From Ruminiclostridium sp. (GTDB taxonomy: Bacteria > Bacillota > Clostridia > Oscillospirales > Ruminococcaceae): DNA of 36,428 nt. The notes below the pieces were generated by a model. It was not told the DNA's origin. It made no database searches and was given only the letters and a program-made list of their open reading frames with translations. The translations under genes were made by a program, and so were the position numbers. This document shows, piece after piece, positions 22,380 through 30,654 of this stretch. How positions within the stretch are numbered: position 1 is the stretch's first letter; the number at the start of each line of letters is the position of its first letter. Location: the NCBI GenBank assembly GCA_017941355.1, contig JAGAWN010000068.1, forward strand, positions 1 through 36,428, in the 5' to 3' direction.

Positions 22380-24413
22380 TTGGCAAAGATCAATCTGCTC
22401 GACAAGAGCGTATTTGAACTCATCGCGGCAGGCGAGGTGATAGAACGCCCGGCTTCCGTGATAAAGGAGCTTGTGGAAAATTCGATAGACGCGGGCGCAA
22501 AGCACATTACCGTTGAGATCAAAAACGGGGGCAGCACATTCATGCGCATAACCGATGACGGCTGCGGAATAGCTTATGATGAGATACCGACAGCCTTTCT
22601 TCGTCATGCCACAAGCAAAGTGAAAAGCGCGAAAGACCTTGACAGGATATTTACGCTCGGATTCCGCGGTGAAGCGCTGGCTTCCGTTGCTGCGGTATCG
22701 AGGGTGGAGGTCCTTACAAAAGAGCAGGATTCGGAAATGGGGAGTTCCTTTCGTATTTCCGGCGGCGAGATCGAAGAACACGAGCGTACAGGCTGTCCGG
22801 ACGGGACTACGATCGTGATACGGGATCTCTTCTACAACGTTCCTGCACGGCAGAAGTTTCTCAAAAAAGACGTAACGGAGGGAAACCAGATACAGTCTCT
22901 CGTTGACAGGTTAGCTCTCGCTCACCCGGAGATAGCTTTCCGTTTCATACGCGACAACAAGACTGTGCGCGACACAAGCGGAGGCGGGGATTACTACTCG
23001 GCTATATATTCCGTGTTCGGAAAGCAGTTCGCTATGAGCCTTATCCCTGTTGATTTCACGCTCAACGGCGTGTCTGTAACGGGTTATGTTTCGTCACCGC
23101 TGTTTACACGCGGAAACCGTTCGCTTCAATACTTCTATGTGAACAGCCGAAATGTAAAGTCATTGGTACTGATGACGGCGCTGGAAGAGGGGTTCCGGAA
23201 CAGCATCATGGTGGGGAAGTTCCCGGCTTGCGTGCTGAATATCACAATGCCGCCGGAACTTTGTGATGTGAATGTAAGTCCGTCCAAGACCGAAGTTCGT
23301 TTTGCTTTTGACAAGAACGTGTTTGACGCTGTCAATTTCGGTGTCAGAAACGCGATAATGAACGCTGACAGCAAGCGTGATGTTAAGCTTGAAAAGAAAG
23401 AGATACCCGCCGAACCTGCCGATATGCGCAGCGGTGACAGGATACTGCTGGATAAGGCTGTGAAAGCTATCGACAGTGCCGTTCCGACTTTTGGCGGCAG
23501 TGAACAGTCTCCGGAGAGACACGAGCCGCCTGAGGAACCGCCGAGGATATTCAAGATAGAGGAAAAGCCCGTATATACGCAGGCGCAGGTAGCACTGCTG
23601 CGTGTGAAGCATGAGGAAAGCCCGTTCGTGCAGCAGCATTTTGCCACGCAGAAAGTAACGGTTGAATATGACGAAGAACCGGATGACGAGCCGGCAGAAC
23701 CGGAAGAAACCGCCGGTTCTGCCGAAAGCATCGCAGCCGAGAATACTTTCCGTTACATCAGTTCTGCATCGTTCTCGGAAAGCAAAACCGTGAATGCGGC
23801 AGAAGCGCAGGAGATCAGCGCCGCACCGGTGAAGCCGCGGCTCAAAGTGATCGGAGAAGTATTCGGTACATACATTGTATGTACAAGCGGAGATCAGCTT
23901 ATAATGATCGACAAGCACGCGGCTCATGAACGTATAAACTTTGAGAAACGCAGAAATGAGCTTATAACCTCCTCGCAGCTTCTTGCCGAGAGCGTCCGCG
24001 TTACCCTGAGCGCGGAACAGTACGCGGCGGTATGGGAACACACGGATCTGCTTGCGGATATAGGCATGGACGTGATACTTACAGACGGAAATATATGCGA
24101 AATAACCGCCGCGCCGTCGGCGTTCACCGGAGGCGCGGGAGCGCATGACCCGGCTGAGATGCTGATACGCGCCGCGGATTGCATGGCGGCGGGAGATATG
24201 AACATAACCGCGGAGATATACGGAGATTTTCAGCATACGCGCGCCTGCAAATCCGCGATCAAGGCGCACGACAACAATACCCGCGAGGAGCTTGAAGCGT
24301 TGGCGGAGGAAGTCTGGAAAGATGACAGGATACGTTTCTGCCCGCACGGGAGACCTATTATGCTGAAGCTTTCGGAGTACGAACTTGAAAAGTATTTCAG
24401 CAGGATCCAATAA
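22380..24413 (+). CDS. mutL: DNA mismatch repair protein MutL
   Basis: A 677-residue MutL. The GHKL ATPase domain (E..ENSIDAGA near residue 35; DDGCGI; 'GFRGEAL') is followed by an acidic, Pro-rich linker (about 335-480). A C-terminal endonuclease domain has D511KHAAHER, 'ACKSAIKAHD' and 'CPHGRP'. The intact motif predicts a nicking endonuclease, as in bacteria without MutH. The start is TTG 22380 with AAAAGGTG upstream. No ATG is present at the conserved N-terminus. Confidence 0.95.
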   Translation: MAKINLLDKSVFELIAAGEVIERPASVIKELVENSIDAGAKHITVEIKNGGSTFMRITDDGCGIAYDEIPTAFLRHATSKVKSAKDLDRIFTLGFRGEALASVAAVSRVEVLTKEQDSEMGSSFRISGGEIEEHERTGCPDGTTIVIRDLFYNVPARQKFLKKDVTEGNQIQSLVDRLALAHPEIAFRFIRDNKTVRDTSGGGDYYSAIYSVFGKQFAMSLIPVDFTLNGVSVTGYVSSPLFTRGNRSLQYFYVNSRNVKSLVLMTALEEGFRNSIMVGKFPACVLNITMPPELCDVNVSPSKTEVRFAFDKNVFDAVNFGVRNAIMNADSKRDVKLEKKEIPAEPADMRSGDRILLDKAVKAIDSAVPTFGGSEQSPERHEPPEEPPRIFKIEEKPVYTQAQVALLRVKHEESPFVQQHFATQKVTVEYDEEPDDEPAEPEETAGSAESIAAENTFRYISSASFSESKTVNAAEAQEISAAPVKPRLKVIGEVFGTYIVCTSGDQLIMIDKHAAHERINFEKRRNELITSSQLLAESVRVTLSAEQYAAVWEHTDLLADIGMDVILTDGNICEITAAPSAFTGGAGAHDPAEMLIRAADCMAAGDMNITAEIYGDFQHTRACKSAIKAHDNNTREELEALAEEVWKDDRIRFCPHGRPIMLKLSEYELEKYFSRIQ

Positions 24414-24414
24414 T

Positions 24415-25365
24415 ATGAACGATAATGTGAACAAAATATTTGTCGCGGTAGTTTGCGGTCCCACTGCATCGGGAAAGACAAAGCTTGCTGTAGATCTTGC
24501 GCTGGAGCTTGACGGCGAGGTGGTTTCCGCTGATTCCATGCAGATCTACAAAGGTATGGACATTGCCAGTGCAAAACCCACCGAACAGGAGAAAAAAGGT
24601 GTCCCGCATCACCTCATGGGCTTTCTGGAACCCACACAGGCGTTCTCGGTAGCGGATTATGTGATAATGGCAAGGAAAGTAATTGCTGATATACACGAAA
24701 GAGGAAAGCTTCCGATAATCTGTGGCGGAACAGGTCTGTACATAAATTCGCTTATTGATAACATCGAGTTTGATGATACCGGAAGCGATCCCGGATACCG
24801 AGCCGAACTTACCGCTCTCGCAGCAGAAAAAGGAAACGGTGCTGTACTGGAAATGCTGGAACGGGTCGATCCGCAGAGTGCGGCGGAACTGCACGAAAAC
24901 AACCTGAAACGCATTATACGCGCGCTTGAAGTTTATAAGCTCAGCGGTATCACCATGTCGGAACAGAAGCGGCGCAGCAGACTCAACCCTTCGCCCTATG
25001 AACCATGCATGATGATGCCCGATTATCCCCGTGAGGAACTGTATGAGCGCATAGATACCCGGGTGGATATGATGCTGGAAGCGGGGCTAGTCGATGAAGC
25101 ACGGGAGTTCTGTTCTCACGCCGATTATGTGACGGCTGCGCAGGCTATCGGATACAAGGAGCTTCGTCCGTACATCGAGGGTCGGCTTTCACTGGAAGAA
25201 TGTGTGGAAACCCTGAAACGGGAAACACGCAGATATGCCAAAAGACAATTGACGTGGTTTAAAAAAGATAGTCGAATTGAACATATTTTAATGTGTAAAG
25301 ACGTTAAATATGATAAAATTTTAAAAAATGCAAAAAAATTAGTAAAAAAATATAGCTTTTTATGA
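24415..25365 (+). CDS. miaA: tRNA dimethylallyltransferase
   Basis: A 316-residue enzyme that adds the isoprenyl group to A37 of tRNA. The P-loop GPTASGKT lies at 15-22, the 'DSMQIYKGMDIASAKPT' type block follows, and the C-terminal 'RRYAKRQLTWFK' block is present. Its product is the substrate of MiaB, encoded upstream in the same cluster. ATG 24415 follows the mutL stop by one base; AGGATCC lies upstream. An ATG 30 bases earlier is inside mutL and lacks a ribosome site. Confidence 0.95.
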   Translation: MNDNVNKIFVAVVCGPTASGKTKLAVDLALELDGEVVSADSMQIYKGMDIASAKPTEQEKKGVPHHLMGFLEPTQAFSVADYVIMARKVIADIHERGKLPIICGGTGLYINSLIDNIEFDDTGSDPGYRAELTALAAEKGNGAVLEMLERVDPQSAAELHENNLKRIIRALEVYKLSGITMSEQKRRSRLNPSPYEPCMMMPDYPREELYERIDTRVDMMLEAGLVDEAREFCSHADYVTAAQAIGYKELRPYIEGRLSLEECVETLKRETRRYAKRQLTWFKKDSRIEHILMCKDVKYDKILKNAKKLVKKYSFL

Positions 25366-25375
25366 AAAAGTATGT

Positions 25376-25381
25376 TATAAT
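25376..25381 (+). promoter_or_regulatory. Possible -10 box upstream of hfq
   Basis: TATAAT at 25376-25381 lies 128 bases before hfq. No good -35 is found 16-18 bases upstream, so the promoter is tentative. The leader that follows holds a hairpin next to the hfq ribosome site. Confidence 0.4.
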
Positions 25382-25481
25382 ATCCAGTATGGTATTGTGA
25401 TACATTGCGGCTTATCTGCGGATATCACATTTTATTCCATATAGAAACGAACAAAGGATAACCGTCTGACACGGCGGTACA

Positions 25482-25496
25482 CGCTCATTTTGAGCG
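25482..25496 (+). other. Hairpin next to the hfq ribosome binding site
   Basis: CGCTCA 25482-25487 pairs with TGAGCG 25491-25496 around TTT. It ends three bases before the GGAGG at 25499-25503. It could modulate ribosome access. Confidence 0.45.
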
Positions 25497-25508
25497 CCGG
25501 AGGGTAAC

Positions 25509-25766
25509 ATGGCTAAGGAACTTAATCTTCAGGACGTATTTCTCAATCAATCAAGGAAAGATAGGATCCCCGTTACTATTTATATTACTAACGGCTTTCA
25601 GTTCAAGGGTATCGTGAAGGGATTTGACAACTATACCGTAATTCTCGATACGGACGGCAAGCAGAATCTTATTTATAAGCACGCTATCTCCACTATCACA
25701 CCTCTCAGACCCATATCTCTGCTCGACGCGTTCGACAAGGAGGACACGGAAGCAAAGGATCAGTGA
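25509..25766 (+). CDS. hfq: RNA chaperone Hfq
   Basis: An 85-residue Sm-like protein with both Sm motifs: '[11 protein letters not shown]' at about 8-18 lines the proximal RNA face, and YKHAIST (56-62) is the Sm2 signature. It forms a hexamer that binds U-rich and A-rich RNA. The C-terminal tail is short, as usual in Gram-positives. The miaA-hfq order also occurs in proteobacteria, so this is an old neighbourhood. RBS GGAGG is at 25499-25503. Confidence 0.95.
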   Translation: MAKELNLQDVFLNQSRKDRIPVTIYITNGFQFKGIVKGFDNYTVILDTDGKQNLIYKHAISTITPLRPISLLDAFDKEDTEAKDQ

Positions 25767-25769
25767 TAA

Positions 25770-27011
25770 ATGGACGATTTCGATAAGCGCCGCGCCTTTA
25801 CGACGCGTATTATCTGGATAGTCATCGGCTTGTTCTTCCTTATAATGGTTATAAGCCAGGTGTCCATTTATTTCAGTTCGCCGATAAAGACTGAGGTAGC
25901 CACACTCTATACCGCAACCGAGTCAATAAGCTTCAAGGGTATATATGTGCGGGACGAAAAGCTGGTCTCTTACAACGTCGCGGGTATTATTAACTATACA
26001 CATTCCGACGGTTCCAAAATTAGCAAAAACGCCGTTATCGCACAGGTTTACAGGAACCGCAGCGATATCGCACTGCGCAAACAGATAGAAGATCTGCAGA
26101 CCCAGCGTGAAGTCCTGTCTGACGCGGAAACTCTTGTGGGAGCCGATACCTCCCAGCTTGAATCGTTCTCCAACCAGATCGGTGAAAAACATTCAAAGCT
26201 TATGGAACATCTCTATAGGGGTGAATATGCGGCAGCTTCCTCGCTTAAAAACGACATTCTGAATCTACAGAGCAAACGTGAGATCGTTAAAGGCACGGAG
26301 ACATCGTATGACGGCAGAATAAGCGAGCTTGACGCACAGATAGAGCGGCTGAGCGCGCAGATAACTTCGATCCCGTATGATATCACCATTCCCGAGACAG
26401 GCTATTTTATCAGCAAGGTTGACGGATATGAGGACAAGCTGAACAGTCAGACTGTTTTTGATCTTACCGCGGAGGATATCGAACGGATCACCTCCGCTGA
26501 ACCCCGCGCCGAAAACCCCACAGGCGTTATCGGAAAACTTGTAAGTGATTACACATGGTACATGGCTGCTATCCTCGATACCGTAAAACTCGGTACTGTT
26601 TTTGAGGGTGCGCAGATAACCCTGCGTATAGGCTCGTCAAATCAGAACGTGAAGGCTGAAATAGTAAGTCTGCGGCGGCTTGAGGACGGGCGCAGCATTG
26701 CGGTATTCAAGTGCGATATGTTCCTTGCGGACTTTATAGATTCACGAGTTGCGCAGGCAAAGCTTCTCCTTGAGGACTACAGCGGTATCAACATTCCGAA
26801 CTCCGCGCTGCGCATAAGCGATGAGGACGGTTCTGTCGGCGTTTATATCCAGGACGGCATTGTCGCAAAGTTCAGAAAGGTAAGGCAGATCCTGTCCAAG
26901 GAGGAATACACGCTTGTTGCGGATACCTCCGGGGAGGACGGCTACCTGTCGCTTTATGATACAATTATAGTGGAAGGAAGGGATCTGCATGAAGGAAGAA
27001 TCATCGGATAA
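25770..27011 (+). CDS. HlyD-like membrane fusion protein
   Basis: A 413-residue protein with a short cytoplasmic N-terminus, one membrane helix (about 12-31), then an HlyD/biotinyl-lipoyl-like half (about 45-95), a coiled-coil region (about 95-195) and a beta-rich C-terminal part. This is the architecture of adaptor proteins for exporters, but no ABC or RND partner is encoded nearby. It starts three bases after the hfq stop and overlaps the next gene by 23 bases. Given the sepF/ylmH/divIVA context, an envelope or division role is possible but unproven. Confidence 0.75.
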   Translation: MDDFDKRRAFTTRIIWIVIGLFFLIMVISQVSIYFSSPIKTEVATLYTATESISFKGIYVRDEKLVSYNVAGIINYTHSDGSKISKNAVIAQVYRNRSDIALRKQIEDLQTQREVLSDAETLVGADTSQLESFSNQIGEKHSKLMEHLYRGEYAAASSLKNDILNLQSKREIVKGTETSYDGRISELDAQIERLSAQITSIPYDITIPETGYFISKVDGYEDKLNSQTVFDLTAEDIERITSAEPRAENPTGVIGKLVSDYTWYMAAILDTVKLGTVFEGAQITLRIGSSNQNVKAEIVSLRRLEDGRSIAVFKCDMFLADFIDSRVAQAKLLLEDYSGINIPNSALRISDEDGSVGVYIQDGIVAKFRKVRQILSKEEYTLVADTSGEDGYLSLYDTIIVEGRDLHEGRIIG

Positions 27012-27708
27012 GCTTTCCGTCGTGGCAGATAACATAAAACGCATAAGAGAGAATATCGAAAATGCGAAAATCAGAGCGGGGAGAACCGATACCGTGCGTC
27101 TTATGGGGGTCACAAAAACGGTCGATCCCGTGCTTGTGAACTTTTCGGTGGAGCAGGGAGTGCGGCTTCTCGGTGAGAACCGCGTTCAGGAATTCCTCGA
27201 CAAGCGTGACAGATATGAGGGCGGTCCGGAGATCCATTTTATCGGCGGACTGCAGACAAACAAGGTAAAGTACATCATTGACAAGGTTAGCATGATCCAT
27301 TCCGCGGACAGCGAACATCTCATAGAAGAGATAAACAAGCGTGCCGCAGGAAAGGGTCTGCGCATGGATATACTCATTGAGGTGAATATCGGCGGTGAGG
27401 AGAGCAAGAGCGGCATAAAGCCGGAGCAGCTCGATGAACTGGCGTTTAAGACCGCGGAACTTCCGAATGTGCGGCTGCGCGGACTTATGGCAATACCTCC
27501 GGTAGATGTTGACGGAAGTTCGGACAGGTATTTTGCTCAGATGCAGCGACTTTTCTGCGATTTGCGGGAAAAGACTTTCAAAGACGGGCGTTTTATGATA
27601 GATACCCTGTCGATGGGAATGTCCGGCGACTATGAGAGCGCGGTCATGCACGGCTCAAATATCGTTCGTATCGGAAGCTTGCTGTACGGATACAGAAATT
27701 ATACATGA
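26989..27708 (+). CDS. YggS/YlmE family PLP-binding protein
   Basis: A 239-residue PLP homeostasis protein of the YggS (PLPBP) family: an alanine-racemase-like TIM barrel without the second domain. The PLP Lys sits in 'MGVTKTV', then 'LGENRVQEFLDK', 'IHFIGGLQTNK', 'IHSADS' and the terminal 'GMSGDYESAVMHGSNIVRIGS' phosphate-binding block. It occupies the ylmE position next to sepF, as in Bacillus. AAGGAAGGGA (26974-26983) lies five bases before the ATG. Confidence 0.93.
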   Translation: MKEESSDKLSVVADNIKRIRENIENAKIRAGRTDTVRLMGVTKTVDPVLVNFSVEQGVRLLGENRVQEFLDKRDRYEGGPEIHFIGGLQTNKVKYIIDKVSMIHSADSEHLIEEINKRAAGKGLRMDILIEVNIGGEESKSGIKPEQLDELAFKTAELPNVRLRGLMAIPPVDVDGSSDRYFAQMQRLFCDLREKTFKDGRFMIDTLSMGMSGDYESAVMHGSNIVRIGSLLYGYRNYT

Positions 27709-27754
27709 AGTTATATAAATATCCCGCTGAAAACGGGAAAAGGAGGATTTTGAA

Positions 27755-28201
27755 ATGGGATTCATGGATTCATTCAAGAAGATCACGGGTCTTAACAATG
27801 ACGAGGGGTATGACAACGATGCCGATTACGGCAGAGAAATGCCGTCGGCGCTGAATTTTGACGAAGAGTTTGAATCGGTTCCGAAATCTACGTTCAAAAC
27901 CAGCAAGATGATGAGCATTCCCGCTACAACACATCTTCAGGTCATTGTAGTGAAGCCGGAGAAATACGCCGATGCCGCGGCAATTGCCGATCACTTCAAG
28001 AACAAGAAAACTGTTGTGCTGAACCTTGACAAAACAAACAAGGAAGTTGCAAACAGACTCATCGACTTTCTTGGCGGTGTTGCGTATGCCGCTGACGGCG
28101 ATCTTAAGCGTATTTCGGGGACAACCTACATAATAGTTCCCGTTAATGTGGATATTTCCGGAGATATTATCGAAGACCTCGGTAATGTCGAAGATTTCTG
28201 A
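27755..28201 (+). CDS. sepF: Cell division protein SepF
   Basis: A 148-residue protein with an N-terminal amphipathic stretch (MGFMDSFKKITG) for membrane binding, an acidic linker, and a C-terminal SepF/DUF552 core (about 60-148: 'VIVVKPEKYADA', 'LDKTNKEVANRLIDFLGGVAYAADGDLKRI'). SepF binds FtsZ and anchors it to the membrane. RBS AAAAGGAGG is present. The stop overlaps ylmH by one base. The yggT gene often found between sepF and ylmH is absent. Confidence 0.94.
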   Translation: MGFMDSFKKITGLNNDEGYDNDADYGREMPSALNFDEEFESVPKSTFKTSKMMSIPATTHLQVIVVKPEKYADAAAIADHFKNKKTVVLNLDKTNKEVANRLIDFLGGVAYAADGDLKRISGTTYIIVPVNVDISGDIIEDLGNVEDF

Positions 28202-28971
28202 TGAAAGACGATAATCCGCGTGACAGCTTTCCGGCACGGCTTGAGGATATGTGCGCACTCGCGATTAAACGCGGGCAGCCTGTATATTCCGCGTTTCTTA
28301 ACGATCGTGAACAGTATGAAGCAGAGAAGCTGCTTGGAAAGCGCAGCGGCATTGATATACTCTTCTGGGGAGGAAACGAAGTGTGTATGCGCAGGATACT
28401 GCGCGTAAGCTCCCCCGATATGTATGCGGGCAGCGATTTTGATGATTTCCCCGTGTATCCCGTAACTCTCACTTTCCGGAAGGCGGACAGGCCGGGTCAT
28501 CGTGATTTTCTCGGTTCATTCATGGCACTCGGGATAAAACGTGAGACTGTGGGAGATATCTTTATCGGAGAAGGTACGGCTGCGGTATTCTGTACCGGTA
28601 CCGCCCGTGATATGATAACAGGCAGTATAACGACTGTCGGCAGGATCGGAGTTTCGGTCTCCGACGGTCTTACCGCTCAGGCGAAAGAATGTATTGCACC
28701 GCCTAAGATCTCCGAAATGACGATCACGGTGTCGTCACAGCGCGCTGACTGCATTGTAGCAGGCATTACCGGTATGTCGCGGGAGAGATCGGCTGAGTTT
28801 ATACGCTCCGGCGGGTTTATGCAGAACTATACCGAATGTGAAAATGTGAGCAGGAACGTTTCCGAGGGCGATACACTTACTCTGCGTGGGTACGGAAAGT
28901 TCATAGTGGGCGGAGAGCCGGGACTTACACACAAAGGCAGACTAAGAATTACTATAAAAAAATATATTTGA
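28201..28971 (+). CDS. YlmH family S4-domain RNA-binding protein
   Basis: A 256-residue protein. The N-terminal two thirds are the YlmH core, and the C-terminal S4 RNA-binding domain spans about 180-240 ('RADCIVAGITGMSRERSAEFIRSG' region). YlmH has been linked to division and, as an S4 protein, to ribosome-associated quality control in Gram-positives. The start ATG shares its A with the sepF stop. The downstream gap of 44 bases carries the divIVA ribosome site and no good promoter. Confidence 0.9.
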   Translation: MKDDNPRDSFPARLEDMCALAIKRGQPVYSAFLNDREQYEAEKLLGKRSGIDILFWGGNEVCMRRILRVSSPDMYAGSDFDDFPVYPVTLTFRKADRPGHRDFLGSFMALGIKRETVGDIFIGEGTAAVFCTGTARDMITGSITTVGRIGVSVSDGLTAQAKECIAPPKISEMTITVSSQRADCIVAGITGMSRERSAEFIRSGGFMQNYTECENVSRNVSEGDTLTLRGYGKFIVGGEPGLTHKGRLRITIKKYI

Positions 28972-29015
28972 CGCTTTTCCGATATGGAACGGTTTAGCGC
29001 AGGAACGGAGGATTT

Positions 29016-30017
29016 ATGGATTCCAACAGCATTGTGGACAGAAATTTCACCGAAGTTATGAGGGGGTATAAAAAGGAAGAGGTCGAAGAGTATCTTTCCG
29101 ATCTCGCCCGTGAAATCTCACAGCTCAGAAATGAAAACGAGGATCTTGAAAAGAAGCTTCAGGTGTGCGCCGACAAGATCAGAGAATACCGCGAGGACGA
29201 GGACGCGCTCAAGGACGCTCTGCTCGGCGCTCAGAAAACAGGTAACGCTATAATCGCGGAGTCTAAGGAGAGAGCTGCAAACATCATTCAGGAAGCGGAG
29301 AACAAACGCGATGAGATGATGAAGAACGCGGACGATTACGTTGCTGACAGAAAAGCCGAGGGTGAGAAGATCGTCGAAGATGCTCTTGCCGAGAAAGCGC
29401 GTATTGAAGACGAAGCCAAGAAGGCGGCAGACGATATCCATGCACAGATGTTGATACAGACGGAACTTGACAAGGAGGTTCTGGCGAGAACAAAACGCGA
29501 GGCTGAGGATTTCAGGACCCGTATTATTGTGGAATACAGAAATCATATCGACATGATAAAGAAGATCCCGGAACAGTGCTTCAACGAATTTGTTGTGGAT
29601 ACTACAACCGATCATACGAGTGATACGCTGCGTGAACTTATTGCCGCACAGCAGGGAGATCAGACACCTCAGATCCCCGAGCCTGACAGTAAAGATAACG
29701 ATGATGAAGAAGAAGAAGAGGACGATGTAAAGGTTGTCACTTCCTATGACGAAATAGATGTTTCCGAAAATGATTCCGAGGAGATCGAGGAAGAATATGA
29801 AGAAGAAACCGATGATGATGAAGAAACTGACGGAAACAGCGGAAACTTTACGGTTGACAATGCTTTCGGTTCCGACAGCGAAGATGATACGCCGGATTTC
29901 CTGAAGAGCAAGCCCAACAGATCGAACAGCGGAAACTCAAAGTATGACAAGCTTGAATTCGGAAAGAACGTTTCAAATAATAACAATAATAATCATCACA
30001 AGAAGAAGAAAAGATAA
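29016..30017 (+). CDS. divIVA: DivIVA domain protein with long acidic tail
   Basis: A 333-residue coiled-coil protein. The N-terminal DivIVA domain (1 to about 60) has 'RNFTEVMRGYKKEEVEEYL'. A long coiled coil follows (about 30-165), then a tail (about 215-333) that is first strongly acidic, then Asn-rich and ends in HHKKKKR. DivIVA marks poles and septa. In Bacillus a Phe-Arg pair inserts in the membrane. Here that position reads Met15-Arg16, so the Phe is replaced. The tail is unusually long and charged. RBS GGAGG is present. Confidence 0.88.
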   Translation: MDSNSIVDRNFTEVMRGYKKEEVEEYLSDLAREISQLRNENEDLEKKLQVCADKIREYREDEDALKDALLGAQKTGNAIIAESKERAANIIQEAENKRDEMMKNADDYVADRKAEGEKIVEDALAEKARIEDEAKKAADDIHAQMLIQTELDKEVLARTKREAEDFRTRIIVEYRNHIDMIKKIPEQCFNEFVVDTTTDHTSDTLRELIAAQQGDQTPQIPEPDSKDNDDEEEEEDDVKVVTSYDEIDVSENDSEEIEEEYEEETDDDEETDGNSGNFTVDNAFGSDSEDDTPDFLKSKPNRSNSGNSKYDKLEFGKNVSNNNNNNHHKKKKR

Positions 30018-30055
30018 GTATTCTGACTTGTGCAGACATTAATCGGAAAATCGCA

Positions 30056-30080
30056 GAGCCGTGCATAAAATGTATGGCTC
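30056..30080 (+). other. Hairpin between divIVA and lspA
   Basis: GAGCCGTGCAT 30056-30066 pairs with ATGTATGGCTC 30070-30080 (two G-U pairs), with an AAA loop. TTGTGTGT follows, so it may be a weak terminator. It contains the upstream in-frame GTG 30061 and ATG 30070. Confidence 0.55.
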
Positions 30081-30102
30081 TTGTGTGTATATGGAGATAG
30101 TT

Positions 30103-30654
30103 TTGAAAAACAGAACGGTAGTTTTACGAACGTTTTTTATTATAATAATCGTTATTCTCGCCGCCGTGGATCAGTTCACAAAGTACCTTACGGTGCAGTA
30201 CATCAAGCCGCAAGGCTCGATACCGCTGATACAGGCGGGGGAGACGCAGGTGCTGAATCTCACCTACTGCGAGAATACGGGTATGTCGTTCAGTCTGCTT
30301 GAGGGGCAGAGAGCGATACTTATCGCTGTTCCGGTACTGCTTATAGGTGCTGTGTGCTTTGTGGTATTCACAGGCAGGCTGAATTCCGGCAGAACGGACG
30401 TGATGATAGCTCTTGCCGCACTTGCGGGCGGGGGACTCGGAAACCTCATTGACCGCGTATTTCAAGGTTATGTGGTGGATTTCATAGACTTTCGCATAAT
30501 TAACTTTGCGATATTCAATTTTGCGGATATATGCGCGGTATGCGGGGGTATCTATTTCGGGATAACTGTTGCGATAGATGAGATAAAGGAAGAAAAAGCG
30601 AAAAAAGCAGCTGAGTCTGCAAATTCTGAGAGCGTTACCGATGAACAGCCTTGA
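30103..30654 (+). CDS. lspA: Lipoprotein signal peptidase
   Basis: A 183-residue aspartyl signal peptidase that cleaves diacylated prolipoproteins, such as the one encoded upstream. It has four membrane helices, D23QFTK, the conserved 'ENTGMSFSLL', the catalytic Asp117 in NLIDRV and Asp142 in FNFAD. Most likely start is TTG 30103 with GGAG at 30093-30096. In-frame GTG 30061, ATG 30070 and ATG 30091 lack ribosome sites, and the first two lie inside a hairpin. It overlaps rluD by 14 bases, the usual lspA-rluD pair. Confidence 0.93.
   Translation: MKNRTVVLRTFFIIIIVILAAVDQFTKYLTVQYIKPQGSIPLIQAGETQVLNLTYCENTGMSFSLLEGQRAILIAVPVLLIGAVCFVVFTGRLNSGRTDVMIALAALAGGGLGNLIDRVFQGYVVDFIDFRIINFAIFNFADICAVCGGIYFGITVAIDEIKEEKAKKAAESANSESVTDEQP

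Noticed and set aside
23160-24539. Long minus-strand open frame of 459 codons opposite mutL and the start of miaA
   Set aside because: It is a shadow of real + strand genes. Its translation is rich in Cys, Arg and Phe, has no domain, and mutL is fully intact on the other strand.
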